NCBI GenBank assembly: GCA_942493335.1
Contig: OW818693.1
Coordinates: forward strand, 4,278,001-4,342,000
Direction of reading: 5' to 3'
Source of the DNA: JAEWSN01 sp942493335
GTDB taxonomy: Bacteria; Bacillota; Clostridia; DSM-8532
DNA: 64,000 nt
Shown: in pieces, positions 16,602 through 25,297 of the stretch
Numbering within the stretch: the first letter of the stretch is position 1
Layout: the number at the start of each line of letters is the position of its first letter
Program-made: the position numbers and the translations under genes
The notes under the pieces: model-generated
The model's input: only the letters and a program-made list of their open reading frames with translations
Told to the model about the DNA's origin: nothing
Database searches by the model: none

Positions 16602-17693
16602 ATGAGGGGGAAAATGAAATCGACACAAAAGGTTCCATTTGAAAAACCACCGAAAAACAAGGATTTCTTGAGCGACAAGAAAAAAGTCATCGTTACGATC
16701 ATCATCACAGTCATCATCGGTTTCGGTGTCAATATCCTGATCTCCCTGTTCAGCGATTTCAACAAGGTCATCGGCACTTTGAGCAAAGTGAAGGTGCAGC
16801 AGCTCATCATCCCGTTTCTTCTGTACTTGGTCAATTACTTCATTGATTCCTTTCGGCTGATCTTCATGTCCAAGGTGCTGGATTGCCGCATCAGGGTGAA
16901 GGATGCCTTTTATAACAGCGTCATGGGCGTCTTCATTTCCCATCTGACCCCGAGTGCCAGCGGCGGGCATCCCTTTCAGATCTTCCATTTGAAATCCATC
17001 GGATACAATTCGAAGGTGGCAACCAATATCATCGTGAGCAGGTACTTGGTCTTCATGTTTTCGGCAACGCTAATGGTGCTTTTATTCCTGCAAAAAATCA
17101 TGGGGATCATCGGGAAAGAACTGATAGGAACCAAATTTCTCATTCTTGGTCTGTTGGCGTCTTTTGTTCTGACCATTCTGTTGGCACTGGTATTCTTTTT
17201 TCCGCATATCCTGGTCAGGATTACCCATCTTCTTGACGTCCTCCTGAAAAACAAGGATAAGGCACGCGGCAGAATCCATAAGTTCGAGCAATGGGCAAAT
17301 GACTTTCGGGAGTCGATGCAGGTTCTATGGAAACACAATTTGTGGGCGGTTTTGATCGATGCCGTCTTGTGCAATGTGATTCTGTTCATCCAGGCATATT
17401 CTCTCTACTATGTCCTCGATGTGTTCACGCCGGTTCAGATTGGACCCCTCGAATTTCTATTGATATTCGTCCTTTCCAATCTAGTAGCGTATTACCTTCC
17501 AACCCCTGGGGGATCAGGGGGGATTGAGGGCGTTTACTCATTGATCATGTCGGGATTGCTGGCGCACCCCAGTGTCGTGGCTGCGGCACTGTTCATCTGG
17601 CGCTTTTCGACGTATTATTTGCATCTTCTCTTTGGATTTGTGGTTTTGATCCTGTACAACAGGAATAAGAGGAGCATCTCCCAACAAGGATGA
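16602..17693 (+). CDS. YbhN/UPF0104 (lysylphosphatidylglycerol synthase TM-like) membrane protein
   Basis: A 363-residue integral membrane protein with about eight hydrophobic segments. Family signatures are LTPSASGGHPFQIFHLK (about residues 112-128) and PTPGGSGGIEGVYSLIM (about 302-318). It is homologous to the flippase half of MprF and to AglD-like proteins, which translocate or help assemble lipid-linked molecules, but it has no soluble lysyl-transferase domain. A basic N-terminal tail (MRGKMKSTQK) precedes the first membrane span. It shares direction and a short gap with the glycosyltransferase and is probably co-transcribed. The alternative start at 16614 is too close to GAGGGGG to be favoured. 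Confidence 0.87.
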   Translation: MRGKMKSTQKVPFEKPPKNKDFLSDKKKVIVTIIITVIIGFGVNILISLFSDFNKVIGTLSKVKVQQLIIPFLLYLVNYFIDSFRLIFMSKVLDCRIRVKDAFYNSVMGVFISHLTPSASGGHPFQIFHLKSIGYNSKVATNIIVSRYLVFMFSATLMVLLFLQKIMGIIGKELIGTKFLILGLLASFVLTILLALVFFFPHILVRITHLLDVLLKNKDKARGRIHKFEQWANDFRESMQVLWKHNLWAVLIDAVLCNVILFIQAYSLYYVLDVFTPVQIGPLEFLLIFVLSNLVAYYLPTPGGSGGIEGVYSLIMSGLLAHPSVVAAALFIWRFSTYYLHLLFGFVVLILYNRNKRSISQQG

Positions 17694-17718
17694 ATCCCGG
17701 AGGCGATCCATTGGAGGA

Positions 17719-18312
17719 TTACCCCCATTTTGAAGAATGCGACGCTTGCGCATCAATCCTGGGGAGTGATTCCGCATGGGTCGCTGCAACAGGTTCTGAT
17801 AAAGACACGGTCTCCGGTTCCATGGATTTTGGCTTGTCTCCAGTCATCTGATGCAGTTTCAACATGAAAAAGCGTGCAATAGGCTGTGCGAAGCAGGCTT
17901 CAACAAAGAAGGAAATGGCGAAGTTTCTCGGCCACTTGAAGAAGAACATTCTGATTGGCTCCATGCTGAGCGTGCGCGTGCCGATCCAGGTGCCGATGAC
18001 TGTCAGGCAGATGGACATGAGAAATACCGTACAAAGAATATTGATGAGGATATGTGCATTGAAACTGTCATCTTTTGCGACAATCCTTGAAGTAAGCCAT
18101 TCCGCGGGCTTGTAGGTCAGCAGGACCATTGCGATGACAGATGCCCAGATGAAAGGAATGACCGCCAGCGTATCTTTCCAGACGGAAAGGTGGAATCCCA
18201 TTTCGAAACAGGTAATGATCGGTGCGATGATGTTCACCGACAGGATGGAAATGACAGTGAGGAAAAGTGCAAATTCCTTTTTGTTCCGAGGCAGTTTCCT
18301 GTAGAAATCCAT
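17719..18312 (-). CDS. DUF2798-type four-helix membrane protein
   Basis: A 197-residue protein with four predicted membrane segments arranged as two similar halves: KKEFALFLTVISILSVNII and a second half ending in FFVEACFAQPIARFFMLKLHQ. The PIAR-type motif is typical of DUF2798 proteins, which usually occur as such a duplicated pair. The function of the family is unknown. The start at 18312 uses AGGGAG 10 bases upstream; the longest frame extends about 40 residues through the upstream terminator and is rejected. The tail after residue 160 is hydrophilic. It converges with the flippase-like gene, leaving 25 bp between the stops. Confidence 0.72.
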   Translation of the reverse strand: MDFYRKLPRNKKEFALFLTVISILSVNIIAPIITCFEMGFHLSVWKDTLAVIPFIWASVIAMVLLTYKPAEWLTSRIVAKDDSFNAHILINILCTVFLMSICLTVIGTWIGTRTLSMEPIRMFFFKWPRNFAISFFVEACFAQPIARFFMLKLHQMTGDKPKSMEPETVSLSEPVAATHAESLPRIDAQASHSSKWG

Positions 18313-18353
18313 TGTTGATATTCTCCCTTTCATGCGGCAAGTGCGCAATGGAC

Positions 18354-18388
18354 AAAAATAAAGCACGAGACTGCCACAGTCTCGTGCT
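18354..18388 (-). terminator. Intrinsic terminator behind the stalk-domain gene
   Basis: AGCACGAGACT and AGTCTCGTGCT (11-bp perfect stem, 5-base loop, 18362-18388) are followed on the minus strand by a TTATTTTT tract. It lies about 140 bp after the stalk-domain gene and just before the DUF2798 gene, so it separates the two transcripts. Confidence 0.8.
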
Positions 18389-18523
18389 GAACCATTATAC
18401 GCACTTGAATGGATGTTTTTCGTGACAAGTGGAATCATACAATATGGAAAAGGAAAACGTCAAGATGTTTCTCCAGCCCTGCGCACCCTGGTACCTTTAT
18501 CGCATGGGAAGGTGATCAAGGGT

Positions 18524-20425
18524 TCAACCAATCCCTCCGGTAATCTGCAGAACGCCGTTGACTGTCTTGTACTTCAGACCAAGTGCGTTGGACAGGGAGG
18601 ACAGGGGAACGTAGAGGGTTCCTCCGATGATACGGGCGGTTGCAGGCATGATGCGGTCGTCATACCAGCCGGAAGCGGTCATGACTTGCATGGAATCCCT
18701 TCCGACCGTGAAGATGATGTTCGCGACGCCGGTATCATTGTCCGCAATACGCAGTTTTTGCGTTTTGGCATCAAAAGCGACTGAAAAATCCAAAGCCTCC
18801 GCAAGGGGCCTGACCGGGACAAAGGTGGCTCCGCCGTATATATAGGCTTTCATGCCCGTTGTCGCACCATTCATGGTGATTTTCGGCTGGGATGCAGCTA
18901 CAGCCTTCTTCTGCGCGGCTGCTTTTTTTGCTGCGGCATCCACGGCCGCCCAATAGGCGTTGAGATCGGCAACCAGCTGGCCGTAGTTGAGTGTGGTGGT
19001 CCGGGTGAAAGCCAGAACACCTTTCGGAAGTTTGGAGGGAACGCCTTTGATGGTGAATCCGCCAATCATGTCGGTATCTGCCTTCGTACCGAGATCCTGG
19101 GCGCTCATGAGCAGGGAGTCGTCGGATTCATAGTCCATGGCCGGTCCTGCGATCTCTTCTTCGGCGGACCTGATGGAAAGAGCGTATTCCCCTGCAGGAA
19201 AGGTCATGTTCGGCGTGGAGACAAACTGGAACCGCCCGTTGAAATAATACCATTTGGCCGGGAAATACCAGGACTTGGTCACCTTGTTGACGCCGGATCC
19301 TTTCGGATTGATGGAGGAGACCACCATGATCATGTTGTCCCGTTTGGTTTCCGCCCACCAAATGTGGTAACTGGCCAGCCAGGTCAACTTGGTGGGAGTA
19401 CCGAGCTTGAACGAGAGCCCGGATCGCGGTCCGGCGACCACCTGATTTTTGGTGTTCCGTGCCGTGAAGACTTTCAGGTACGCATCAATTTCTTTCTGAC
19501 TGCACATCATTTTGTAGTAGTTGTCGAACAGAATGGAGCCTGCAGCGGCGTCGATGGATTTGTTGAAGCCGTTGATATCCATCGGGAGAGCGGCCAGCCG
19601 GGCCAGACGGTCCTCAAGCACCTTCGCCGCCTTGCTCGCGGCGTCCGTTGCAGCTGTTGCGGCTGCGGCCTTTTCTGCCTGCAGCTTGTTGATCTGCAAT
19701 ACATCGGTCTGCTGGAGCAGGGGAGGTGTCACATCCGTATAGTCTGAAATCCCCTTGATGGTGAAGGCTCCGGTCAACGAGGCATAGTACGGACCACTGT
19801 TTGCTGTTGTGACGAGGCCATCGCCGAACTGCTTGACCTGTGTCAGATTGTAGAGCAGGGAGTCATCGGACAGGACATCGAAACCCTTGCCGGGCACGGT
19901 GGCGCTTGAGCGGACGGAAATGGCATAATCGCCTTCCTGCAGGACTGCATCCGGCATTGCCACAACCGCGGCAATCTGGGTGGATGCATCCAGATAGGTC
20001 GCAGGGTAAGCGATGCTTTCCACAACCTTGTTGAAATCGGACTTGGTGAGGTCGAGTTTTGAAATGACAAGGACGGGATTGACCAGCAGCGTATCAGGTC
20101 TGTGGAACGAAGAGACCCAGGTAAGCATGGTCGCTTCCCTCAGATGAAAAGTAAAAGGATTTTTCATGCTTTGCTGCATGACTTCCGGTACGGTGCGGAG
20201 TTTCGCCTCATCAGCCGCATACCGGTCAAAGGAATAGGTTCCGTTGTTCTCCATTGCGACCAGTGGATCCCAAAGGTTTTCGAAAAGTTTGGGGCCAACT
20301 CCGCTGGCGTAGGAATTGACAAGTGTCTGCACATCAGCCCCGGTCGCCGCCATGGCCGGCAGGGCAGGCATGGCGGTTGCCAGCAGGACAAGCACAAGCA
20401 GGATGGAAATCAGCCGCTTTTTCAT
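18524..20425 (-). CDS. Secreted protein with C-terminal stalk (copper amine oxidase N) domain
   Basis: A 633-residue exported protein. The signal peptide MKKRLISILLVLVLLATAMP (cleavage near AMAA) is followed by two related modules (about residues 30-260 and 280-490), each ending with SDDSLL and GGFTIKG/GAFTIKG-like sequences. An Ala/Lys-rich helix and a C-terminal stalk domain follow (about 515-633: ATFVPVRPLAEALDFSVAFD, GTLYVPLSSLSNALGL). Stalk domains are common in wall-associated proteins of Bacillota. AAGGAGG lies 6 bases before the ATG. Upstream, at 20515-20529, is one of the three TCACCC-N3-GGGTGA operators, so it should be co-regulated with the two envelope genes near 49 kb. Confidence 0.85.
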   Translation of the reverse strand: MKKRLISILLVLVLLATAMPALPAMAATGADVQTLVNSYASGVGPKLFENLWDPLVAMENNGTYSFDRYAADEAKLRTVPEVMQQSMKNPFTFHLREATMLTWVSSFHRPDTLLVNPVLVISKLDLTKSDFNKVVESIAYPATYLDASTQIAAVVAMPDAVLQEGDYAISVRSSATVPGKGFDVLSDDSLLYNLTQVKQFGDGLVTTANSGPYYASLTGAFTIKGISDYTDVTPPLLQQTDVLQINKLQAEKAAAATAATDAASKAAKVLEDRLARLAALPMDINGFNKSIDAAAGSILFDNYYKMMCSQKEIDAYLKVFTARNTKNQVVAGPRSGLSFKLGTPTKLTWLASYHIWWAETKRDNMIMVVSSINPKGSGVNKVTKSWYFPAKWYYFNGRFQFVSTPNMTFPAGEYALSIRSAEEEIAGPAMDYESDDSLLMSAQDLGTKADTDMIGGFTIKGVPSKLPKGVLAFTRTTTLNYGQLVADLNAYWAAVDAAAKKAAAQKKAVAASQPKITMNGATTGMKAYIYGGATFVPVRPLAEALDFSVAFDAKTQKLRIADNDTGVANIIFTVGRDSMQVMTASGWYDDRIMPATARIIGGTLYVPLSSLSNALGLKYKTVNGVLQITGGIG

Positions 20426-20514
20426 ATGAATCCTCCTTGGGAGAAGTAAATCCGGATTTTCCGAGTCCACTTCCTGATCCCTTCGAAGGTATCATGGTAC
20501 AACCCGCAGGGACA

Positions 20515-20529
20515 TCACCCGAAGGGTGA
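20515..20529 (-). promoter_or_regulatory. Operator TCACCC-N3-GGGTGA, copy A
   Basis: A perfect 6+6 palindrome with spacer GAA, centred 97 bp before the start codon of the stalk-domain gene. A weak -10-like GATACC on the minus strand (20493-20488) would put its centre about 41 bp upstream of the transcription start. Identical arms occur at 49085-49099 and 49960-49974. Confidence 0.75.
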
Positions 20530-20602
20530 AATCCCTGTGCGGTGCTGACAAGGCCGTCGGATGGATGCTTGCCGGAGGGAACCGTTCAAATAGACTGTAC
20601 AC

Positions 20603-20971
20603 TCAACTCTTTCCGGAAAAATCGCGCAACTGCACGGAAACTCCATCCGGGTCATACACATAGAAATATCGGGTGCCATCGCCCGGAACCTGGATGAGAG
20701 AAGGCTTCAAACCCATCTCTGTCACAAGGAGATGACGCTCATCCAGACGATCCGACGCGAAGCATAGAAACCATCCTTGGCCCTCGAACTTGCGTCCTTC
20801 CGGCATGGCGATGAGTTCCACCTGGGTTTCGCCGTCTCCGTTTGTCAGGAAGGCGATTTCACCAGGCCCAGCTTTTTCACGGCGCGCGACACTCAAACCG
20901 GCAACCGTGCAATAAAAATCGATGGATGCATCCAGATTACGGATCTGAAGGGCAATGTGCTGCAAATGCAT
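20603..20971 (-). CDS. VOC (glyoxalase/bleomycin-resistance fold) protein
   Basis: A 122-residue single-domain vicinal-oxygen-chelate protein. It starts MHLQHIALQIRNLDASIDFY (first metal His near residue 5), has VELIAMPEG in the middle, and ends TRYFYVYDPDGVSVQLRDF, whose YDPDGxxxxL pattern is typical of the family. The expected C-terminal Glu ligand is a Gln here (VSVQLRD), so the metal chemistry may differ or be lost. The start at 20971 has GGAGG 5 bases upstream. It follows the MerR fusion gene by 37 bp on the same strand and is likely the last gene of that operon. Confidence 0.88.
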   Translation of the reverse strand: MHLQHIALQIRNLDASIDFYCTVAGLSVARREKAGPGEIAFLTNGDGETQVELIAMPEGRKFEGQGWFLCFASDRLDERHLLVTEMGLKPSLIQVPGDGTRYFYVYDPDGVSVQLRDFSGKS

Positions 20972-21008
20972 GGGTTCCTCCGTGTCATCATCCGGCGGAA
21001 GCGCGCTC

Positions 21009-23690
21009 TCACGCCTGAAGTGTCGAGATTCCTTCCTCAAGTATACCAACAATCCGGTCCGTGCAGCTTGCCAATTCACGGATTTTGCTCGCGATGCCGG
21101 TGCGGCGTTCCTTGTCCTGCAAGGCGTCCAAAGTAATGTTGAAGCCTCCGCCGAGCGCCTCCAGGTCGTCGCCGTCCTGACGGTTCCACAACTGGCTCAT
21201 CCTTTCAAACACCGGGAAAAGCGCTTCCAGGAATCCCATGTCTGGATTCAGTTTCATGGCTGTCTTGAGAAAGTCGAAGCAACAACTGCAGTTCGTCGCC
21301 AGATTGCAGACATAGACCGTGTGCATCACCCAATCATCGAATTGTTCGATTTTCAGCTTTTCAAACCGGCCGGATTCGATATTCGAAGCCCAGCTTCGGA
21401 AGGCTTCCGGACCAAAGCAGTAGTTCCCTGTCTTCATGGCAAGCAGCTGTGGAAGGGAGCGGATGCGGTTGCGATAGATATCCCCGAGCGCAACGTCCTT
21501 TTTCCTTTCCCCGACAAAGATCCAGCCGTTGCAAGACTCCTGCCCCTCCAGGAAGGTGTCCGGCAAAAGATCATCGAGTCCGACGCGTTCCGGTTCCGTG
21601 GCATCGGAGGACATGAAGAGCAGGCTCCGACCGAAATCCTCATAACCGACAAAGACGCCCCAGCCCCATTTCTGCGCCGGATTTCTACCCCAGTGGTTGT
21701 AGATGACCGGGACGCCCTTGTCGATATAAGCCATAAGGGTTTGAAGATACATTTCCCGATTGTCAGCCAGTTGCCGGATAGGAACAAACGTGCTTGCATA
21801 CCCGCAGGTCTGAAAAATCTCCCCGATGAAGCCTGCTCCATTCACATCGCTGAGCCTGTAATCGGTTGCGCCATCCCCACGGTACCGATCGAACGAATAG
21901 ACTTGCGCGAAAATGTCGCCGGTAAGGCCGGCGAAGAAACTGTAGTCATAATCCTTCTCCCCCAGGCATTCCATCACGTATTTCGCACAGCCGTTGAACC
22001 AATAGTTTTCCCCGTAGTGCATGGTGATGAGCTGATGAATGAGGGGGATTCGATTGTTGCTCTGTCTGTTCGCCATGATCAGTTCTCCTTTTCTCATCCT
22101 GATTTTCGGAGTGGTTCTCAACTGCGACACGCGAATGGAACGGAAGGTTTTCTTTCCTTGTCCGTTGGACCCGATCACGATCGGTTCGGACTTCAGCAAA
22201 TGCAGATCGGCCAGCATATACGGGAAGCCAACACCGCAGAACCGGACTTCTCCATTGAGGGCAACGGCAAAGTGCTTTTCCCCGACGATCCAGGTGAGAG
22301 AATTGTACACATCAGGCTCAATCCGCCCCAGCCCGGGATACAGGAAGGAATCTCCCACCATTGGCTGGCTGAAGCTGATGGCTTCCTTGGAAAGACTCTT
22401 GTCCGCCTTGTTTTCCATGTTGATGCCATACAGACTATTCCCGTGATAAAACCGGATGCTGCCCTCATCGCTTCCATAACCGAATTGCTCACCCTGTGAT
22501 TCCACCATGAATTCAATGTCCACGCGAAAGGGAATCCGCACCGACACGTTTGTGGAGAGTCTGCGGACGGAGATCCAGGGAATGAATTCCGCTTCCCCGG
22601 TCTCCAGGATCCGAAAATGCGGAGACTCGATCGGGGTCATATCGGCAAGCGGAATTCGGTGCTCCACCAGAATCGGGTTTGCCTTTTCGATCTCCGCGAG
22701 GCTGAGGCCGAAAACCTGCTTGAACGGTGTCTCCCGCTCCGCCTTGGGTATGCAGGGCCTTAGCGGCAGATACAGCAGAATCTTCTCACGCAGACTGTCC
22801 GGTGAAAGGACGGATTCGACAAGCGATTCATGACGAAAGCGTCCGCCCGGCCTGTAGTCCACTTCATACTGCTGATGATGGTCGAAGCTGCGGATCAGCC
22901 GCTCGTGCAGGGTTGTGAGATCATCATCGAGGTAGGCGCCGCAGACGGCAAACAAGCCTCCTTCGAAAAGTCTGTCGGAGAACGGACCCTCTTTTGGGAA
23001 GTCCGGCTCAACGGCTTGAAGGAGGACGGTTTGATCCTGTTCGTTCTGATACTCGAAAAGACGATGGCTGCCAGGGGTTCCGAATGGAATACCCTGTTCT
23101 CCGAGCCAGTTCCAGAACCCTTCGACATCCGATTGCCGTGTGTCCTTCCGGATGGAAGACAGCACAGGCATCGGCGGCAAATCGATGATGGACAGGTCGA
23201 GTGGGGTCGCGAGCCGAACCGACAGGGCGGCAAGGCGGGAGAGATCGTTCTCCGCTTCGGTTTTCTGCAAGACATGCTCATTGGGCGTCGGGTCAAGCTG
23301 CTTTTCCAGACGTTCGTACAGAAGAGGCAGCGCGGAGATGTGGCTGATCCCGTTTTCCATCAGCGCCTGCATGAATTTGTTGACGAGGCGCTTGAGTTCG
23401 CCCAGCGCCTCGACCTCCCGATCGATGGACTGGATACGCTTCACGAAACTTTCCACGAGAACGGTCATGTCATGGCTTTCATAGATGCGCAGGATATCCC
23501 GGACCGGAATCTGCATCTTGCGGAGAACCATGATCTGCCTGATACGCTCGATGCTCTCCCCGTCGTAATAACGATATTTCTCGAAGGGAAGCCGTATGCT
23601 GCTGACCAGGCCTGTCTGCTCATAGTAGCGCAGCGTCCGGGACGACAATCCAAGTTCGTTCGTCAGGTCCGTGATCTTCATCAGTTCCAT
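21009..23690 (-). CDS. MerR regulator fused to GyrI-like, LamG-like and papain-like domains
   Basis: An 893-residue fusion. Residues 1-70 are a MerR winged helix (MKITDLTNELGLSSRTLRYY), followed by a coiled coil to about 115. About 160-310 resembles a GyrI-like small-molecule-binding domain. About 345-525 looks like a concanavalin/LamG sandwich. From about 545 a papain/BtrH-like domain follows, with NGCAKYVM (Cys near 566) and VIYNHWG (His). MerR proteins are normally 110-280 residues. A strong internal ribosome binding site and in-frame ATG at 22076 (residue 539) could make the last domain separately. It lies between a nucleotidyltransferase (51 bp upstream) and a VOC gene. The likely role is to sense a compound through the GyrI-like domain and activate its own operon. 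Domain limits are by eye. Confidence 0.75.
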   Translation of the reverse strand: MELMKITDLTNELGLSSRTLRYYEQTGLVSSIRLPFEKYRYYDGESIERIRQIMVLRKMQIPVRDILRIYESHDMTVLVESFVKRIQSIDREVEALGELKRLVNKFMQALMENGISHISALPLLYERLEKQLDPTPNEHVLQKTEAENDLSRLAALSVRLATPLDLSIIDLPPMPVLSSIRKDTRQSDVEGFWNWLGEQGIPFGTPGSHRLFEYQNEQDQTVLLQAVEPDFPKEGPFSDRLFEGGLFAVCGAYLDDDLTTLHERLIRSFDHHQQYEVDYRPGGRFRHESLVESVLSPDSLREKILLYLPLRPCIPKAERETPFKQVFGLSLAEIEKANPILVEHRIPLADMTPIESPHFRILETGEAEFIPWISVRRLSTNVSVRIPFRVDIEFMVESQGEQFGYGSDEGSIRFYHGNSLYGINMENKADKSLSKEAISFSQPMVGDSFLYPGLGRIEPDVYNSLTWIVGEKHFAVALNGEVRFCGVGFPYMLADLHLLKSEPIVIGSNGQGKKTFRSIRVSQLRTTPKIRMRKGELIMANRQSNNRIPLIHQLITMHYGENYWFNGCAKYVMECLGEKDYDYSFFAGLTGDIFAQVYSFDRYRGDGATDYRLSDVNGAGFIGEIFQTCGYASTFVPIRQLADNREMYLQTLMAYIDKGVPVIYNHWGRNPAQKWGWGVFVGYEDFGRSLLFMSSDATEPERVGLDDLLPDTFLEGQESCNGWIFVGERKKDVALGDIYRNRIRSLPQLLAMKTGNYCFGPEAFRSWASNIESGRFEKLKIEQFDDWVMHTVYVCNLATNCSCCFDFLKTAMKLNPDMGFLEALFPVFERMSQLWNRQDGDDLEALGGGFNITLDALQDKERRTGIASKIRELASCTDRIVGILEEGISTLQA
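22074..22090 (-). promoter_or_regulatory. Internal ribosome binding site and ATG inside the MerR fusion gene
   Basis: AAGGAG (22090-22085) lies 8 bases before an in-frame ATG (22076-22074). It would yield a 355-residue papain-like protein. A TGA one frame away sits just before this ATG, as if two overlapping genes had been joined by an indel. Confidence 0.6.
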
Positions 23691-23741
23691 GGGTACGCCC
23701 TCCCTGATGAATAGAGTTTATCACTTGACCTTGCGTCAATG

Positions 23742-24872
23742 TCAACGAACAGATCCGGCATCCACAGCCGGTTCTCCAAGATATCCCCCCTCAAACGCTT
23801 CGAGATCCGGATACCGAACGATATCGGCTCCCAGCCGGTCATAGTTCATACGGTAGGATTCCATGGCGCGATCAAACGCATCGGCTGCATCATGCAGGTT
23901 GTCCGGTCCGGTGTGCTTTATCAGATCAAGCTTTTCCATGAGGAACTGATCCGCCATTTCGTCATAGAAGTGCTGGCAGCTGGCTGCCGTCATCAGGGAA
24001 AGGTAGGCATCGTCGGTTTCAGCCGCCAGATGCATCTTGTTTTTCCAGTTGGAATGGATTTCTTCAAAGGTTCCCTTGAGATCGGCGGGGGTCATTTCCC
24101 TGCGGTTGGTGACGCCAGCCCGTTTTTGCCGTGCAAAGTTCCGGAGGGATTTCAACAGTTCCGTAGCGGCCGACTTCATCGCATCCATATCGCCGGCCAG
24201 AACGAGCCGGTTGTAAAGGCTCATGAAATCCGCCGGCAGTTGGGGCATCGCGGCGAGTTCTTCCGGGATCCGTCTGATGCCACGCTTCACATAGGCCTTG
24301 TTGTACAGATAGAGGGCGTATTCCGCAGCAAGGAGCAGCTTGGCCGCCGCAAACCTGCAAACGCCGTAGTCTCCGCCAAGCAGGAGATCGACATAAGCCT
24401 GGTCTGCCTTGCCGACATGAGATTCCGCCTTGTCGCAGTCCTCATTGGTGAAGGGCGCGGACAGCCGTGCCCCGACATCATGCCGGAGCGCCATATACCG
24501 TTGCATGGAAGCGTCATCGCGGCAATATGCGATATTCAATTCGAGCAGCTTGGTCACATAAGGGTCCGTATAAGCCGCCATTGCCTCAAGTTTTGCCCAG
24601 GGCGTGCAGTAGACATCATGGGCGACATTCTCGAGGATGAAGCAGGATGCGATCTTCCAGGCGCTGTCATTGTTGATGACGATGCAGAGATCAAGGTCCG
24701 ACTTCCCGTGGATGTCACCCGAATGGAAGGAACCCGCGATGCCGATGAGGTCGATGGCATCCGGGCAGAGCGCTTCCGCTTTTCTGAGGATGGCGCGGAG
24801 GATGTGTTCGTTCCTGCGTTCCAGATTCATTCTGGTTTGCACATCCGGCGTGTTGTTTGTCAGCAAGTCCAT
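23742..24872 (-). CDS. Nucleotidyltransferase-domain protein
   Basis: A 376-residue protein. The N-terminal third is a minimal nucleotidyltransferase fold: IGIAGSFHSGDIHGKSDLDL shows the GS motif and the DLD metal-binding pair (about residues 46-64). The remainder is helical with a possible second ligand-binding part. It resembles aminoglycoside nucleotidyltransferase-like and related substrate-modifying enzymes, but the substrate is unknown. The start at 24872 has AAGGAG 7 bases upstream; the long N-terminal extension of the open frame is not credible. It is the first gene of a minus-strand operon with the MerR fusion and VOC genes, a context reminiscent of drug sensing and modification (inference). 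Confidence 0.82.
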   Translation of the reverse strand: MDLLTNNTPDVQTRMNLERRNEHILRAILRKAEALCPDAIDLIGIAGSFHSGDIHGKSDLDLCIVINNDSAWKIASCFILENVAHDVYCTPWAKLEAMAAYTDPYVTKLLELNIAYCRDDASMQRYMALRHDVGARLSAPFTNEDCDKAESHVGKADQAYVDLLLGGDYGVCRFAAAKLLLAAEYALYLYNKAYVKRGIRRIPEELAAMPQLPADFMSLYNRLVLAGDMDAMKSAATELLKSLRNFARQKRAGVTNRREMTPADLKGTFEEIHSNWKNKMHLAAETDDAYLSLMTAASCQHFYDEMADQFLMEKLDLIKHTGPDNLHDAADAFDRAMESYRMNYDRLGADIVRYPDLEAFEGGYLGEPAVDAGSVR

Positions 24873-25040
24873 TTTCATTCTCCTTCGAAGATATGAGCGG
24901 ATGTTTTCGTTCATCATGGCATGTACCAGACTATCACGGATGAAAGAACGCCGCAGTGCACAGAATGATTCTAGTGATTTGAGACATGCTATCCGATTGA
25001 ATCGATGAGGTGCCATGGGCTCCTGGGTTGCCAGACAGAT

Positions 25041-25140
25041 CCGGCAATGGATTGGTATCGTTTTCGACGCTCGAATGACGATGTTATCAATTACCGGAAT
25101 CCTACCCTGTGCTCCATCTTTGTTGCGGATTCCATAATCT
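25041..25140. repeat. Dispersed 57-bp hairpin element with conserved flank, copy 1
   Basis: 25041-25097 is an imperfect palindrome whose ends are CCGGCAATGGAT and ATCAATTACCGG, with inner arms ATCGT/ACGAT and TTCGA/TCGAA. A flank similar to that of copy 2 (35926-36030) continues to about 25140. In RNA from the minus strand one end mismatch becomes a G-U pair. It lies 169 bp upstream of the nucleotidyltransferase start. The remaining 24873-25298 gap also holds the terminator at 25191-25239. Confidence 0.8.
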
Positions 25141-25190
25141 GGATTCCTTCCTGATGAAGGTCGCAAACATGGGCAACTGGCGATCCCCGC

Positions 25191-25239
25191 AAAAGGGAAA
25201 GGCCGATTCGGCGCATATGCCAAATCAGCCTTTCCCTTA
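25191..25239 (-). terminator. Intrinsic terminator of the BspA-like gene
   Basis: AAGGGAAAGGC (25193-25203) pairs with GCCTTTCCCTT (25228-25238), and the intervening bases extend the stem to about 20 bp. Four T follow on the minus strand. It lies about 60 bp after the stop codon. Confidence 0.75.
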
Positions 25240-25297
25240 TCTGTTCAGGTTGTCTTCTGCTGAATCCGTTCAGGTCAAGTCGGTCCGTGCGCGGTGT

